DNA of 64,000 bases from Holophagales bacterium (GCA_016714815.1 JADKBZ010000008.1:124001-188000); one strand, 5' to 3'. Positions 54,666 to 64,000 are shown, counted from the first letter of the stretch. Notes: generated from the letters alone by a model not told the origin. Numbers and translations are program-made.

Positions 54666-56477
54666 ATGAAAAGCCGTGCCACCCCCCTGGACAGGACGGA
54701 CCGCTCCCTTCGGTCCGCCGTCGTCGCCATCGCCCTGGCGGCGGCCGGGTGTGGCGGACGCCCTTCCCAGCCCACGCCGCCCCCCTCCGGCACGCCGAAA
54801 CCGCTCGGGGGCTCGAGCGCGCTGGAGCTTTTCCCCGCGCTCTCGCCGTTCGGAAACGAGCTCGCGACGGCGGTCATGTCCAACGGAAAGCTCGAGATCC
54901 ACATTCGGCCCCTCCAGGGGGGCCCGGGGCGGCCCCTGACGCGGGACGGCAAGAACAACGTCCATCCAGCCTGGTCCCCCGACGGCACACTCATCGCGTT
55001 CCACTCCAAGGACCGCGGCGGCCTCTGGGTCGCCCCGGCCGCCGGAGGAAAGCCGCGGCTCCTCGCGGCGTTCGGATCGCGCCCGTCCTTCTCCCCCGAC
55101 GGAAAGCGGGTCGCGTTCCAGTCGACGCCGCTCACCGACGTCGCCGCCACCGCGGCACCGGGGCTCTCGCCCTCGACGATCTGGATCGTCGGTGCGGGAG
55201 GCGGGTCGGCGCTGAGCGTGACGACCGCCGGAAACCCGAGGGGCGGCCACGGCGCCCCCACCTGGTCGCCCGACGGAAGCCGCCTCTACTTCGTCACCTC
55301 CGAGCCGCGCCTGTCCCAGGCGGAAATCTGGTCGGTCCAGCCCGACGGAGCCGACCTCGTCCGGCTCCACGCCGGCACCCGCCTCTACGAGCCCCGCGTC
55401 TCTCCCGACGGCCGGACCCTCTGGTACGGCGCCCAGAACGAGCAGGGGACCTACGCTCTCTACCGCCTTCCGCTGGGCGACGGGGGGCGCACCGTCACCG
55501 GCCCCGCCGAAGCGGCCACGGCGCTCCACGCCGACGTGCCCCGGAGCCCGAGCTTCTCGGCCGACGGAAAGAAGGTCGCCTGGAGCGAGCTGACGACGAC
55601 GGCGTCGATCTGGAGCGTGACCATCGACCCGGACGCGGCCCTGCCGACCGGGCCGCCCTCCCAGCTCACGGCCGGTGACGGACGGGCGACCTGGCCGATA
55701 TTCTCGCCGGACGGCGGCACCATCGCGTTCGGCTGGATTCCCCCCGGCGGGTCGAACGACGTCTGGCTCATGGACCCCGACGGCGGGCGCCAGAGGCCCG
55801 TGATCGAGGGCCCCGCCGTCGAGTACGCCAACGACTTCTACCCGGACGGCAAGCGGCTTCTCTGCTTCTCCGACCGGGAGGGAGGCAAGTTCTCGGGGTA
55901 CGAATTCGATATCGCCACGAAGGCCTTCCGGAAGCTCCCGATCGACCTCTCCGACGCCATCTCGATCCGGCTCTCCCCCGACGGGAAGAGGATCGCGTAC
56001 CACAGCAAGCGCGACAGCATCACGATCAACACCTGGATGGCCGACCTGTCGACGAGGACGCAGCAGAAGCTGACCTTCGACCGCGAGTTCGTCGGCTACC
56101 CGTGCTGGTCTCCGGACGGCAGGGAGCTCGCGCTCGAGGTCCGCCGGGGCGACGACATCTTCATCGGCGTCATGCCTTCGGCGGGCGGCACGCCGGAGCT
56201 CCTGAACGAGAAGAGAGGCCTCTCCTGGGCCTTCACCTATTCCCCCGACGGCCGCCGGATCGCCTTCGCGGGCTACCGCGAGGACACGTGGAACCTCTGG
56301 TGGATCGACCGGAAGACGCGCGAGGAGAGGCGGCTGACCGACAACACCCGCCTCGACGTCTACATCCGGTTCCCCTACTGGTCGCCGAAGGGAGACCGGA
56401 TCGTCTACGAGCAGGCCGAGACCCACGGGCAGGTCTATCTCCTGAGCGGCGGCCTGCCGGCCCCGGCCGCTCCCTGA
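54666..56477 (+). CDS. PD40/TolB-like beta-propeller lipoprotein
   Basis: 603 residues. A signal segment (LRSAVVAIALAAAGCGG) ends in a lipobox. At least eight PD40 repeats follow, with the pattern 'FSPDGKRVAF' (HPAWSPDGTLIAFHS, RPSFSPDGKRVAFQS, TWSPDGSRLYFVT, WPIFSPDGGTIAFG, CWSPDGRELALEV, TYSPDGRRIAFAG). They should form one or two propellers. No catalytic domain is fused. The Ser/Thr kinase gene follows 17 bases downstream, and such PD40 proteins are often linked to kinases of this type in Acidobacteriota, perhaps as ligand-binding modules. Confidence 0.9.
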   Translation: MKSRATPLDRTDRSLRSAVVAIALAAAGCGGRPSQPTPPPSGTPKPLGGSSALELFPALSPFGNELATAVMSNGKLEIHIRPLQGGPGRPLTRDGKNNVHPAWSPDGTLIAFHSKDRGGLWVAPAAGGKPRLLAAFGSRPSFSPDGKRVAFQSTPLTDVAATAAPGLSPSTIWIVGAGGGSALSVTTAGNPRGGHGAPTWSPDGSRLYFVTSEPRLSQAEIWSVQPDGADLVRLHAGTRLYEPRVSPDGRTLWYGAQNEQGTYALYRLPLGDGGRTVTGPAEAATALHADVPRSPSFSADGKKVAWSELTTTASIWSVTIDPDAALPTGPPSQLTAGDGRATWPIFSPDGGTIAFGWIPPGGSNDVWLMDPDGGRQRPVIEGPAVEYANDFYPDGKRLLCFSDREGGKFSGYEFDIATKAFRKLPIDLSDAISIRLSPDGKRIAYHSKRDSITINTWMADLSTRTQQKLTFDREFVGYPCWSPDGRELALEVRRGDDIFIGVMPSAGGTPELLNEKRGLSWAFTYSPDGRRIAFAGYREDTWNLWWIDRKTREERRLTDNTRLDVYIRFPYWSPKGDRIVYEQAETHGQVYLLSGGLPAPAAP

Positions 56478-56494
56478 CCCCGCGACAGGGCCGT

Positions 56495-57964
56495 GTGAAG
56501 CTCGAGTCTTTCCGGAGGCGCTTCTTCGAGGCCCTCCCGCGATACGAATGGACGGGGACGCTCGGCCACGGCGGGATCGGCGTCGTCTTCAAGGCGCTCG
56601 ACCGGGAGCTGGAGGAGACCGTCGCTATAAAGGTCCTCTCGCCGAACCTCGAGCGGGACGAGAACGCGCTCCTGGCGCGCTTCAAGCGCGAGGTCGCCCT
56701 CAACCGGAAGATCAAGCACCCGAACGTGGCCCGGATGTTCGACTACGGCATCGCGGGCGACTACCCGTACATCACGATGGAGTTCATCGACGGCGAGGAC
56801 CTCTGGACGCTCATCGGAAAGCGCCAGCGCTTCCCGGCGGCCGAGGCGGTCCCGATCGTGCGGCAGATCGCCCGCGGCACCGCGGCCATCCACCGGCTCA
56901 AGATCCTCCACCGCGACCTCAAGTCGCAGAACGTCATCATCGACCGGCAGGGCGCGGCGGTGATCCTCGACTTCGGCCTCGCGCGCGGGGCGTGGGAGCC
57001 GGGCCTGACGATGTCCTCGGTCCTCCTCGGAACCCCCCAGTACATGTCGCCCGAGCAGGCGCTCGGAGAGGACCTCGACGAGCGGGCCGACCTCTACTCC
57101 ATCGGCATCATCGCCTGGGAGATGCTCGCCGGCCGGACCCCGTTCCAGGGCGAGTCGCCGGTGGCGACGGCGATGAAGCACGTGAACGAGACCCTGCCCG
57201 ACATCCTCGAGCTCGCTCCCGACCTGCCGCCCGATCTCCACGCCGTCCTGACGCGCGTCCTCTCCCGGAACCGGGACGACCGGTTCTCCTCGGCCCTCGA
57301 GCTCGACGACGCGCTCGCGCTCTGCAGCACCGGGCCCGCCGCCCCGCTGTCGGAGGGGCGCCTCCTCCCGGAGGCGGAAGCGTTCCTGCGCGAGGTGGAC
57401 ATCGCGATCGACTCGATCATCCTGCCGCGCGACTCCCGCACGGCCCCCAGGACCGAGGCGCCGAAGACGATCGTCGTCGTCCGTCAACGGCGGCGGCCGC
57501 CCGTCGTCCTCGTCGTCGACGAGGAGATTCCCGACCTCCTCAAGGTCGCCACGGCCCTCTGCGTGACCGGCTGCCGGACCCTCGAGGTGACGAGCGCCGA
57601 GGAGGCCCTCGAGACGGCCCTCTCGCGGCAGGTCGACCTCGTCCTGATGAACGCCCGGCTCTCCCGGCTCGACGGCTTCGACGTGGCGCGCATCCTCAAG
57701 TCGACCCCGCGCGCGGCCCACATCCCGGTCCTCCTCCTCGCCTCCCACCCCGACCGGGCCCTGCACGCCTTCGCCCTCCAGTCCGGGGCTGCCGACCTCC
57801 TCCCGCACCCGGTCCCGCAGCCACTCCTGGAGGAGCGGGCCTGGGAGCTCCTCCGGCGGCGGGGCTTCTCGCGTCCGGCCGAGGGCGGCACCTCCGCCCG
57901 GGAAAAGACGCCTCCCCCCCGCTCGACGTCCCGGCAACGGGAGCGGTCGAAGAGCCGTCACTGA
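56495..57964 (+). CDS. Ser/Thr protein kinase with a degenerate receiver domain
   Basis: 489 residues from GTG. The kinase (about 15-275) has GHGGIGVVFKALD, catalytic Lys in VAIKVLS, HRDLKSQNVII, DFGLARG and SPEQALGEDLDERADLYSIG, all functional. After a linker comes a CheY-like fold (about 335-455: VVLVVDEEIPDLLKVATALC). The phospho-acceptor Asp is replaced in LVLMNARLSRLDGFD (Asn) and the conserved Lys-Pro near the end reads LLPHPVP. It is therefore a pseudo-receiver that may bind partners rather than accept phosphate. The C-terminus is basic and Ser/Arg-rich. No membrane segment, so cytosolic; likely coupled with the upstream PD40 lipoprotein. Confidence 0.9.
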   Translation: MKLESFRRRFFEALPRYEWTGTLGHGGIGVVFKALDRELEETVAIKVLSPNLERDENALLARFKREVALNRKIKHPNVARMFDYGIAGDYPYITMEFIDGEDLWTLIGKRQRFPAAEAVPIVRQIARGTAAIHRLKILHRDLKSQNVIIDRQGAAVILDFGLARGAWEPGLTMSSVLLGTPQYMSPEQALGEDLDERADLYSIGIIAWEMLAGRTPFQGESPVATAMKHVNETLPDILELAPDLPPDLHAVLTRVLSRNRDDRFSSALELDDALALCSTGPAAPLSEGRLLPEAEAFLREVDIAIDSIILPRDSRTAPRTEAPKTIVVVRQRRRPPVVLVVDEEIPDLLKVATALCVTGCRTLEVTSAEEALETALSRQVDLVLMNARLSRLDGFDVARILKSTPRAAHIPVLLLASHPDRALHAFALQSGAADLLPHPVPQPLLEERAWELLRRRGFSRPAEGGTSAREKTPPPRSTSRQRERSKSRH

Positions 57965-58002
57965 GATCCGGGCCGGTATCATCCGCTCCGCCCGGAGGAC
58001 CG

Positions 58003-58488
58003 ATGACCGACGCTCCCCTCGTCCCCGCTTTCCAGGACCTCTACCCCGACCACTGGGCCCACTGCTACGGCTGCGGCCGGCTGAACGAGCACGGCCTCCA
58101 CATCCGGAGCTTCTGGGACGGCGACGAGACCGTCGCCACTCTCGTTCCCCGGCCTCACCACACCGCGATCCCGGGCTTCGTCTACGGCGGCTACATCGCC
58201 TCCGTCATCGACTGCCACTCCACCGGGAGCGCCGCCGCCGCCGCGCACAGGGCCGCGGGCGGGGACCCTTCCGTGGGGCCCTTCCCCCGGTTCCTCACCG
58301 GCACGCTCAAGGTCGAGTACCTGAAGCCCACTCCCATCGACTCTCCCGTCGAGCTCCGGTCGACGATCGTCGAGGTGAAGGGGCGGAAGGTCACCGTTGC
58401 AACGACCCTCTCGTCCCGCGGCGCCGTCTGCGCGCGCGGCGAGGCGGTCCTCGTCCAGGTCCCCGACAGCTGGGAACCGAAGGCATGA
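58003..58488 (+). CDS. PaaI-like hotdog-fold thioesterase
   Basis: 161 residues. A hotdog domain with CYGCGRLNEHGLHI, a helix region GFVYGGYIASVIDCHSTGSAAAAA (in part) and LTGTLKVEYLKPTPIDSPVEL, then KVTVATTLSSRGAVCARGEAVLV. It is typical of small acyl-CoA thioesterases of the 4HBT/PaaI group. GGAGGA precedes the ATG. It overlaps (ATGA) the following S9 peptidase gene. The substrate is unknown. Confidence 0.88.
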   Translation: MTDAPLVPAFQDLYPDHWAHCYGCGRLNEHGLHIRSFWDGDETVATLVPRPHHTAIPGFVYGGYIASVIDCHSTGSAAAAAHRAAGGDPSVGPFPRFLTGTLKVEYLKPTPIDSPVELRSTIVEVKGRKVTVATTLSSRGAVCARGEAVLVQVPDSWEPKA

Positions 58489-60454
58489 CCATGAACCAGA
58501 CCGCGATCCCCCTCGCCCTGACGCTCCTCCTCTCGCTTCCCGCCGCCGCCCAGCAGCCCGTCTACCAGGGGCACGGCGCCGACAGCGTCCCGCCGGAGGT
58601 GATCGCGAAATTCGTGCGCCCCCGCTTCCCTCCGAGCTGTCGAGGAAGATCCAGACCGCCATGGACGTTCGCGCCCCGGGCGGCGGCCAGCTCTCGCCCG
58701 ACGGCAGCCGGCTCTATTTCAGCTGGGCCGTCACCGGGACCGCGCAGGTCTGGCGCCTCGACGGTCCGAACCGGTTTCCCGTACAGATGACCGGTGGCGA
58801 AGACCGCACCTCGCTCGCCGAGATCACGCCCGACGGCAAGACGCTCGTCCTCTCCCGCGACCGCAAGGGCGAGGAGAACCCGGGCCTCTACCTCATGCCC
58901 GCCGAAGGCGGCCCGATGAAGGTCGTCCAGCACCTGCCGAAGATCCAGACGGCGTTCTCGTTCGTCAGCGAGGACGGGAAGTGGCTCTACTTCCGGTCGA
59001 ACGACGTGAAGCCGAACGCCTACGCCATCTACCGCTACGGCCTCTCCACCGGAACGAAGGAGATCGTATTCGACGAGCCGGGCCTCTGGTTCGTCGCCGG
59101 GCACAAGCCCGACGGGCGCCTCCTCCTCGCCAAGGCGACCGGCTCCCAGGCGATGGAATACTGGGAGTGGAACCCGGCGACGAAGTCGAAGACGCCGCTC
59201 CTGGGCACCGACAAGCCCGGGGACTACCGCGCCGAGTACGGCCCGAAAGAGGGTCAGCTCCTCGTCGTGACCCCCGAGCTCGGTAACTTCCGTCGCGGCT
59301 ACCTCTTCGAAGGGGGGAAGTGGACCCCGATCACGCCCGACCTGAAGTGGGACGTTTCCCGCGCCAGCCTCGACGAGGCGAAGAAGAGGGTCCTCTACAC
59401 CGTCAACGAGGGAGGCTACTCGAAGGTCCACGCCCTCGACGCGGCGACGTGGAAGCCCGCGGAGATGGCGAAGCTCCCTCCGGCCGACCAGTACGCCTAC
59501 GGCTCGACGACGCCCGACGGCCGCTTCACGGTCTTCTCCGTCGGAACGGCCACCGATCCCCCCCAGAGCTGGATCTACGACTGGACGTCGGCGCGGCTGA
59601 CGCGCTGGGTCGTCCCGAGCGCTCCCGAGGTCGACACGACGACGTTCGCCGTCGCGGCCCTCGAGTTCTACCCGGCCCGGGACGGCACGAAGATCCCCGC
59701 CTTCGTTCGCCGCCCGAAGAGCTGCGACCCCGCCCCGTGCCCGGTCGTCGTCCAGTTCCACGGCGGACCCGAGGGGCAGGCGACCCCCGGCTTCTCCCCC
59801 TCCGCCCAGCTCTGGATCGACGCCGGCTACGTCCTCGTCGAGCCGAACGTCCGCGGCAGCGAGGGCTACGGCCGGAGCTGGCTCGACGCCGACAACGGAC
59901 CGAAGCGCCTCGAGGTCCTCACCGACATCGAGGACGCTGCGAAGTGGGCGCGCACCGCCTTCGCCGCGAATGGCAAGGCCCCGAAGGTCGGCGTCATGGG
60001 CGGCAGCTACGGCGGCTACTCGACGCTCGTCGCGATGACGAAGTTCGCAGGGGCCTACGACGCGGGCGTCTCCATCGTCGGCATCTCGAGCCTCGTCTCC
60101 TTCCTCCAGAACACGGCCCCCTACCGCCGCATCCTCCGCGCCTCGGAGTACGGCGACCTCGAGAAGGACAGGGACGCCCTCGTGAAGCTCTCGGCCACGA
60201 CGTACATCGACAAACTCGAGGCTCCCCTGCTCCTGATCCAGGGCGCCACCGACCCGCGGGTTCCCGTGGGCGAGGCGATCCAGATGTACGAGGCGACGAC
60301 GAAGAAGGGGGTCCCCACCGGCCTCATCATCTTTCCCGACGAGGGGCACGGCGCCCAGAAGCGCGAGAACCGCGTCCTCCAGACGGGCCACACGATCCTC
60401 TGGTTCGACAGGTACCTGAAGGGGAAAGACGCCGCGGCCGCGAAGCCGAACTGA
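58485..60454 (+). CDS. Secreted S9-family (prolyl oligopeptidase-like) peptidase, one frameshift
   Basis: About 656 residues if a base is restored in the C-run at 58618-58622. A signal peptide (IPLALTLLLSLPAAAQQP) is followed by a PD40-type propeller (LSPDGSRLYFSWAVTGTAQVWRL, ITPDGKTLVL). The alpha/beta hydrolase domain has VVQFHGGPEG, the nucleophile in VGVMGGSYGGYSTLV, Asp in QGATDPRVPVGEA and His in DEGHGAQKRENR. It is a close paralogue of the gene at 60664, and comparison with that copy places the missing base. It would cleave peptides or acylated residues outside the cytoplasm. A strong terminator follows. Confidence 0.9.
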
Positions 60455-60476
60455 CGGCGCAGCCCCGTTGCGGATG

Positions 60477-60514
60477 AGCACGGCCCCCGGAGCACCCGCT
60501 CCGGGGGCCGTGCT
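60477..60514 (+). terminator. Strong hairpin terminator
   Basis: Perfect 17-bp stem (AGCACGGCCCCCGGAGC and its complement) with a 4-base ACCC loop, 23 bases after the first S9 peptidase stop. Confidence 0.8.
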
Positions 60515-60663
60515 GGTTCGTGGGAGGGGGATGATCGTGCGCTTCCAGGTCGACGTCAGCCCACCATATCGAGCCCCGACGGACGACGACACCGCGGAGC
60601 CGAAACAGAACGCCGGACAGCCCGTACCATTCGGGGCACCCCTGTGAACCCGTAGGAGGATCG

Positions 60664-62622
60664 ATGTCCCGTTCCCTCGCCTTCATCCCCCTCCTCGCCG
60701 CCGCCCTCGCCCTCCCCGCCCCCTCCGCTCCGCAGACGGCCTACAAGGGCCACGGGGCCGAGAGCATCCCGGCGGAAGTGATCGCGCAGTACGCGCCGAA
60801 GCCGCTACCGCCGGATCTCGCGCGCCGCATCCAGTCGATGATGGACGTCCGCGCCCCGGGCCTCGGACAACCCGCCCCGGATGGCAGCCGGCTCTACTTC
60901 GGCTGGTCCGTCACCGGAACGGCGCAGGTCTGGAGGCTCGACGGCCCGAACACCTTCCCCGTCCAGCTCACGGGAGGCGAGGACCGGACGACCCTCGCCG
61001 ACGTCTTCCCCGACGGGAAGACCCTCGTCCTCCAGCGCGACCGCAAGGGCGAGGAAAACCCGGGGCTCTACGTGATGCCCGCCGCGGGCGGACCGCTCAC
61101 GGCGGTCCAGCACGTCAAGGGCGTGCAGACCTTCTTCCAGTTCGTCACCGCCGACGGGAAGTGGGTCTATTACGCCGCCAACGACCAGAAGCCCGACTCC
61201 TACGCGATCTACCGCTGGAACGTCGACACCCGGCAGAAGGAGGCGCTCGTCACCGAGCCGGGTCTCTGGTCCGTGGCGGACCACCGCGACGACGGGACGC
61301 TGCTCCTCGCGAAGGCGACCGGCTCGCTCACCTCCGAGTACTGGGAGTGGGCGCCGACGACGAGGAAGCTCACGGCGATCCTCGGCCAGGACAGGCCCGA
61401 GGAGTACACCGCCACCTACGGTGCCACGGCGGGGCAGCTTCTCGTCCTGACGCCGAAGCTCGGCGAGTTCCGTCGCCTCTGCCGCTACGAGGGAAGGAAG
61501 CTCACGCCCCTGACGGGCGAGCTGAAATGGGACGTCTCCGGCTTCAGCGTCGACGAGGCGAAGACCCGCGTCCTCTACACGGTGAACGAGGCCGGCTACA
61601 CGAAGCTCTTCGCCCTCGATGCGAGGACTCTCCAGCCGGTCGCCCTCCCGAAGCTCCCCGAGGGCGTCGACCACGTCTACAACGGCGCCACCACGCGCAA
61701 CGGCCGGTTCACGACCTTCGGCGTCGAGACGGCGACGGCCCCGCGCACCTCGTACGTCTACGACTGGAAGACCTCCTCGCTGACGCGCTGGGTCGTTCCG
61801 AGCACCCCCGAGATCGACACGTCCACCTTCTCGGCCGCGACGCTCGAGTACTACCCGGCGAGGGACGGCACGAAGATCCCCGTGTTCGTGAGGCAGCCGA
61901 AGGGCTGCGTCCCGGCGCCGTGCCCGGTCGTGGTCGAGTTCCACGGCGGTCCCGAGGGGCAGGCGCAGCCCGGTTTCTCCCCTTACGCGCAGAGTTTCGT
62001 CGACGCCGGTTTCGTCTTCGTCGAGCCGAACGTCCGCGGCAGCGACGGCTACGGCCGCACCTGGCTCGACGCCGACAACGGAGCGAAGCGCCTGGCGGTG
62101 TGGACCGACATCCAGGACGCGGCAACCTGGGCCAGGAGGGCCTTCGAGGCGGACGGAAAGGCGCCGAAGGTCGGCGTCTCGGGGGGGAGCTACGGCGGCT
62201 ACGCCACCCTCGTCGCCATGACGAAGTTCGCGGGGGCCTACGACGCCGGCTCCTCCGTCGTCGGCATCGGGAACCTCCTGACGTTCCTCCAGAACACCGC
62301 GCCCTACCGCCGCATCCTCCGCGCCTCCGAGTACGGCGACCCCGAGAAGCAGAAGGACGTCCTCCTCGAGCTCTCCGCGACGACCTACATCGGCAACCTG
62401 AAGGCGCCGCTCCAGATCCAGCAGGGAGCCACGGACCCGCGCGTCCCGGTAGGCGAGGCGATCCAGATGTACGAAGCGGCAAGGAAGAGCGGCGTCCCGA
62501 CCGAGCTCCTCATCTACGCCGACGAGGGGCACGGCGCGGGCAGGCGCGAGAACCAGGTCCTGATGCTCGGCCACACGATCCGCTTCATGGAGGAGCACCT
62601 GAAGGGAGCCCCGGCGAAGTAG
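60664..62622 (+). CDS. Secreted S9-family (prolyl oligopeptidase-like) peptidase
   Basis: 652 residues, intact. The signal peptide is FIPLLAAALALPAPSAPQ. The N-terminal propeller carries PAPDGSRLYFGWSVTGTAQVWRL and VFPDGKTLVLQRDRKGEENPG (in part). The hydrolase domain (about 395-652) has VVEFHGGPEG, Ser in VGVSGGSYGGYATLV, Asp in QGATDPRVPVGEA and His in DEGHGAGRREN. It is most similar to the preceding gene along its length, so the pair arose by tandem duplication. AGGAGG lies just before the ATG. A separate promoter in the 150-base gap after the terminator at 60477 is likely. Confidence 0.94.
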   Translation: MSRSLAFIPLLAAALALPAPSAPQTAYKGHGAESIPAEVIAQYAPKPLPPDLARRIQSMMDVRAPGLGQPAPDGSRLYFGWSVTGTAQVWRLDGPNTFPVQLTGGEDRTTLADVFPDGKTLVLQRDRKGEENPGLYVMPAAGGPLTAVQHVKGVQTFFQFVTADGKWVYYAANDQKPDSYAIYRWNVDTRQKEALVTEPGLWSVADHRDDGTLLLAKATGSLTSEYWEWAPTTRKLTAILGQDRPEEYTATYGATAGQLLVLTPKLGEFRRLCRYEGRKLTPLTGELKWDVSGFSVDEAKTRVLYTVNEAGYTKLFALDARTLQPVALPKLPEGVDHVYNGATTRNGRFTTFGVETATAPRTSYVYDWKTSSLTRWVVPSTPEIDTSTFSAATLEYYPARDGTKIPVFVRQPKGCVPAPCPVVVEFHGGPEGQAQPGFSPYAQSFVDAGFVFVEPNVRGSDGYGRTWLDADNGAKRLAVWTDIQDAATWARRAFEADGKAPKVGVSGGSYGGYATLVAMTKFAGAYDAGSSVVGIGNLLTFLQNTAPYRRILRASEYGDPEKQKDVLLELSATTYIGNLKAPLQIQQGATDPRVPVGEAIQMYEAARKSGVPTELLIYADEGHGAGRRENQVLMLGHTIRFMEEHLKGAPAK

Positions 62623-62633
62623 CACCGAACGTC

Positions 62634-62656
62634 GACCAGACCCCGTCCGCTACATC
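62634..62656 (-). repeat. REP-like dispersed repeat, family 2, copy 2
   Basis: Reverse complement reads GGGGTCTGGTCGACGTTC, one base different from the 63933 copy over the core. It sits between the convergent S9 peptidase and OmpA genes. Confidence 0.6.
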
Positions 62657-62667
62657 TTCACCTACGT

Positions 62668-63909
62668 CTAGAGCTTGACGAGCTCCACCCGCCGGTTCTG
62701 CGCGCGGCCCATCTCGGTGGCGTTCGAGGCGGCGGGCTTCGACGCCCCGAGGCCCTTCGAGGCCAGGCGCGCGGCGTCGACCCCGGACGTCACGAGGTAG
62801 GCGCGGACCGAGGCGGCACGCCGTTCGGAGAGCTCCTGGTTGTGCTGCGCGGTCGAGGTGGAGTCGGTGTGCCCCTCGATCGCGAGCTTCCAGCCTGCCT
62901 TCGCCTTCAGCAGGGCGGCGATCCTGTCGAGGGTAGGCTTCGACTCGTCGCGGATCCGGTCCGAGTCGGGGTCGAAGTTGATGCCGTAGATCCTCGCGCG
63001 TCCGAACGCCTCGAGGTCCTTCTCGAGCTGCTGGCGCGCCCCGCCGGACCAGTGCGGGCAGCTGCCGACCTCGCTGCTCTTCTTCGTCCCGCTCCAGACC
63101 CCGCCCACCTCGCCGGTCTGGCCATCGACCCACCAGAGGCCGAGCATCTCCCTGCCGTCCGGCGTGAACGCCATGTAGGCCGGCCCTTTCCTCTCCCCCT
63201 CGCGCCAGGTGAAGGAGAGGACGTGTCCGTCGATCCCGCCGTCCAGGAGACCGTCGCTGTGCTCGTAGCAGCCGGAGACCGACGTCCCTTCCTGGCGGAC
63301 GTGAAACAGGCCGTAGTTCGTTTCGTACGTCCCGCTGATGCCGTTGAGCGGCGTCTTCGTCAGGTGGCGGCCCGTGGCGCGGAAGTCCATCAGCTCGACG
63401 TACTCCGACGAGCCCTGGTTCCCCTTCACCGTGAGGCGGACCCACCTCCCGGGCACTGCGGCCGACACCGGGAATCGCTGACGGTCCGCCTTGTCCTTCA
63501 GGACGACGTCCGCGACCCTGGCGAATCCGCCGGTCGCGCCCGTGGCCGAGACCTCGACGAGGATCCCCTTCGCGGCGCACCCGTCGCAGTCCGCGCTCGC
63601 CGTGTCGAACTCCACGGCGTCGAGGACGGTCTCCTCGGGGAGCGCGATGACGATCGTCTGCGCCGTCGTGAGCCCCTGCGGCGCCGCCCACCCGCTCTGG
63701 GGCCTTTCGTCAAGGAGCCAGAAGGCCGACCAGCTGTCGCTGTACTCCTGAGGCTTCTTCACGACGAGCGCGCCGGCGCTGAGGGAGACGAGGCTTCGCG
63801 CCGAGACCCCGGCCGCCACGGCCGGAGCCGGCCTGGCGGGAGGGGCCGCGGCGAGCGGCGATGCGGCGAGAGCGAGGAGCACCGCGGTGGGCGACAGGGA
63901 ACGAATCAT
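62668..63909 (-). CDS. OmpA-family secreted protein with discoidin-like N-terminal domain
   Basis: 413 residues. A signal peptide (LSPTAVLLALAASPLAAAPP) leads to a region (about 45-185) with WLLDERPQSGWAAP, IVIALPEETVLDAVEFD and RWVRLTVKGNQGSSEYVELMDFRATG, which resembles an F5/8-type C (discoidin) carbohydrate-binding fold. A middle beta domain (ISGTYETNYGLFHVRQEGTSVSGCYEHSDG to GVWSG) looks lipocalin-like. The C-terminal OmpA domain has YGINFDPDSDRIRDESKPTLDRI, LAIEGHTDSTSTAQHNQELSERRA and RAQNRRVEL. It would bind peptidoglycan and perhaps a surface glycan. REP-like family 2 elements flank the gene on both sides. Confidence 0.92.
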   Translation of the reverse strand: MIRSLSPTAVLLALAASPLAAAPPARPAPAVAAGVSARSLVSLSAGALVVKKPQEYSDSWSAFWLLDERPQSGWAAPQGLTTAQTIVIALPEETVLDAVEFDTASADCDGCAAKGILVEVSATGATGGFARVADVVLKDKADRQRFPVSAAVPGRWVRLTVKGNQGSSEYVELMDFRATGRHLTKTPLNGISGTYETNYGLFHVRQEGTSVSGCYEHSDGLLDGGIDGHVLSFTWREGERKGPAYMAFTPDGREMLGLWWVDGQTGEVGGVWSGTKKSSEVGSCPHWSGGARQQLEKDLEAFGRARIYGINFDPDSDRIRDESKPTLDRIAALLKAKAGWKLAIEGHTDSTSTAQHNQELSERRAASVRAYLVTSGVDAARLASKGLGASKPAASNATEMGRAQNRRVELVKL

Positions 63910-63931
63910 CGGCCCGCAATCACAAAACACA

Positions 63932-63955
63932 GGGGGTCTGGTCTACGTTCTGGTA
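63932..63955 (+). repeat. REP-like dispersed repeat, family 2, copy 3
   Basis: GGGGGTCTGGTCTACGTTC, same orientation as 36040. It lies upstream of the OmpA-family gene; with copy 2 it makes an inverted pair around that gene. The remaining bases to the window edge show no gene. Confidence 0.65.
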
Positions 63956-64000
63956 CGAAACACCCTTAGTTTCATCCCTCGGTGCCGGCCGAAGGCCGGT

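Overview
This window is GC-rich, densely coded bacterial DNA. I saw no rRNA, tRNA, CRISPR array, phage or complete insertion sequence. The gene content fits an environmental Gram-negative bacterium: an outer-membrane porin, OmpA-type lipoproteins, two eukaryotic-like Ser/Thr kinases, PD40 propeller lipoproteins, paired S9 peptidases, secreted proteins with a PCR..DTR/DVxGY module, and NtrC-type sigma-54 regulators. I lean towards Acidobacteriota (Thermoanaerobaculia- or Holophagae-like), but that is an inference from gene content alone.

Layout. 1-2135 (minus): a molybdenum hydroxylase operon (FAD, 2Fe-2S and Mo subunits, the last cut by the window edge), divergent from an NCS2 nucleobase permease (2433-3725). 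3776-5359: a twice-frameshifted NHL-propeller secreted protein. 5457-8887: an MFS exporter, an alpha/beta hydrolase, a membrane-anchored thioredoxin-like protein and the remnant of an AbiEii-type toxin-antitoxin pair. 8990-17635: UvrD-like helicase, pyrophosphatase, Ser/Thr kinase with a TonB-like C-terminus, OmpA lipoprotein, subtilase and aldo/keto reductase. 17757-29479: a complete Wsp-like chemosensory operon ending in a hybrid kinase and an HD-GYP response regulator; a fragment of the upstream aldo/keto reductase recurs just beyond it. 29862-31838: a secreted modular protein and a small ORF. 31860-35545 (minus): an unusual acpS-acsA-acp-kbl operon. 35546-36663: a gene-poor stretch with 9-bp tandem arrays and REP-like elements.

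36664-54570 (all minus) is the most interesting part. It holds two histidine kinase/NtrC pairs, each next to a good -24/-12 promoter. The first (37529-40323) appears to drive a secreted protein of unknown function. The second (49995-53235) appears to drive an operon of a large secreted protein, a secreted inorganic pyrophosphatase and an OprO/OprP-type porin. It is followed by two CYTH or CYTH-like proteins, a DASS anion transporter, a Pit phosphate transporter and its DUF47 partner, with a lipoprotein phosphoesterase upstream. I read this as an envelope system for harvesting phosphate from pyrophosphate, polyphosphate or other phosphorylated compounds. 54666-63909: PD40 lipoprotein, Ser/Thr kinase with a degenerate receiver, thioesterase, two paralogous S9 peptidases and an OmpA-family protein.

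Two families of short dispersed REP-like repeats (cores GGGGTCAGGTCTTGAT and GGGGTCTGGTCTAC) are scattered through intergenic regions. Six single-base frameshifts occur in otherwise well-conserved genes, which points to uncorrected indel errors in the assembly more than to real gene decay.
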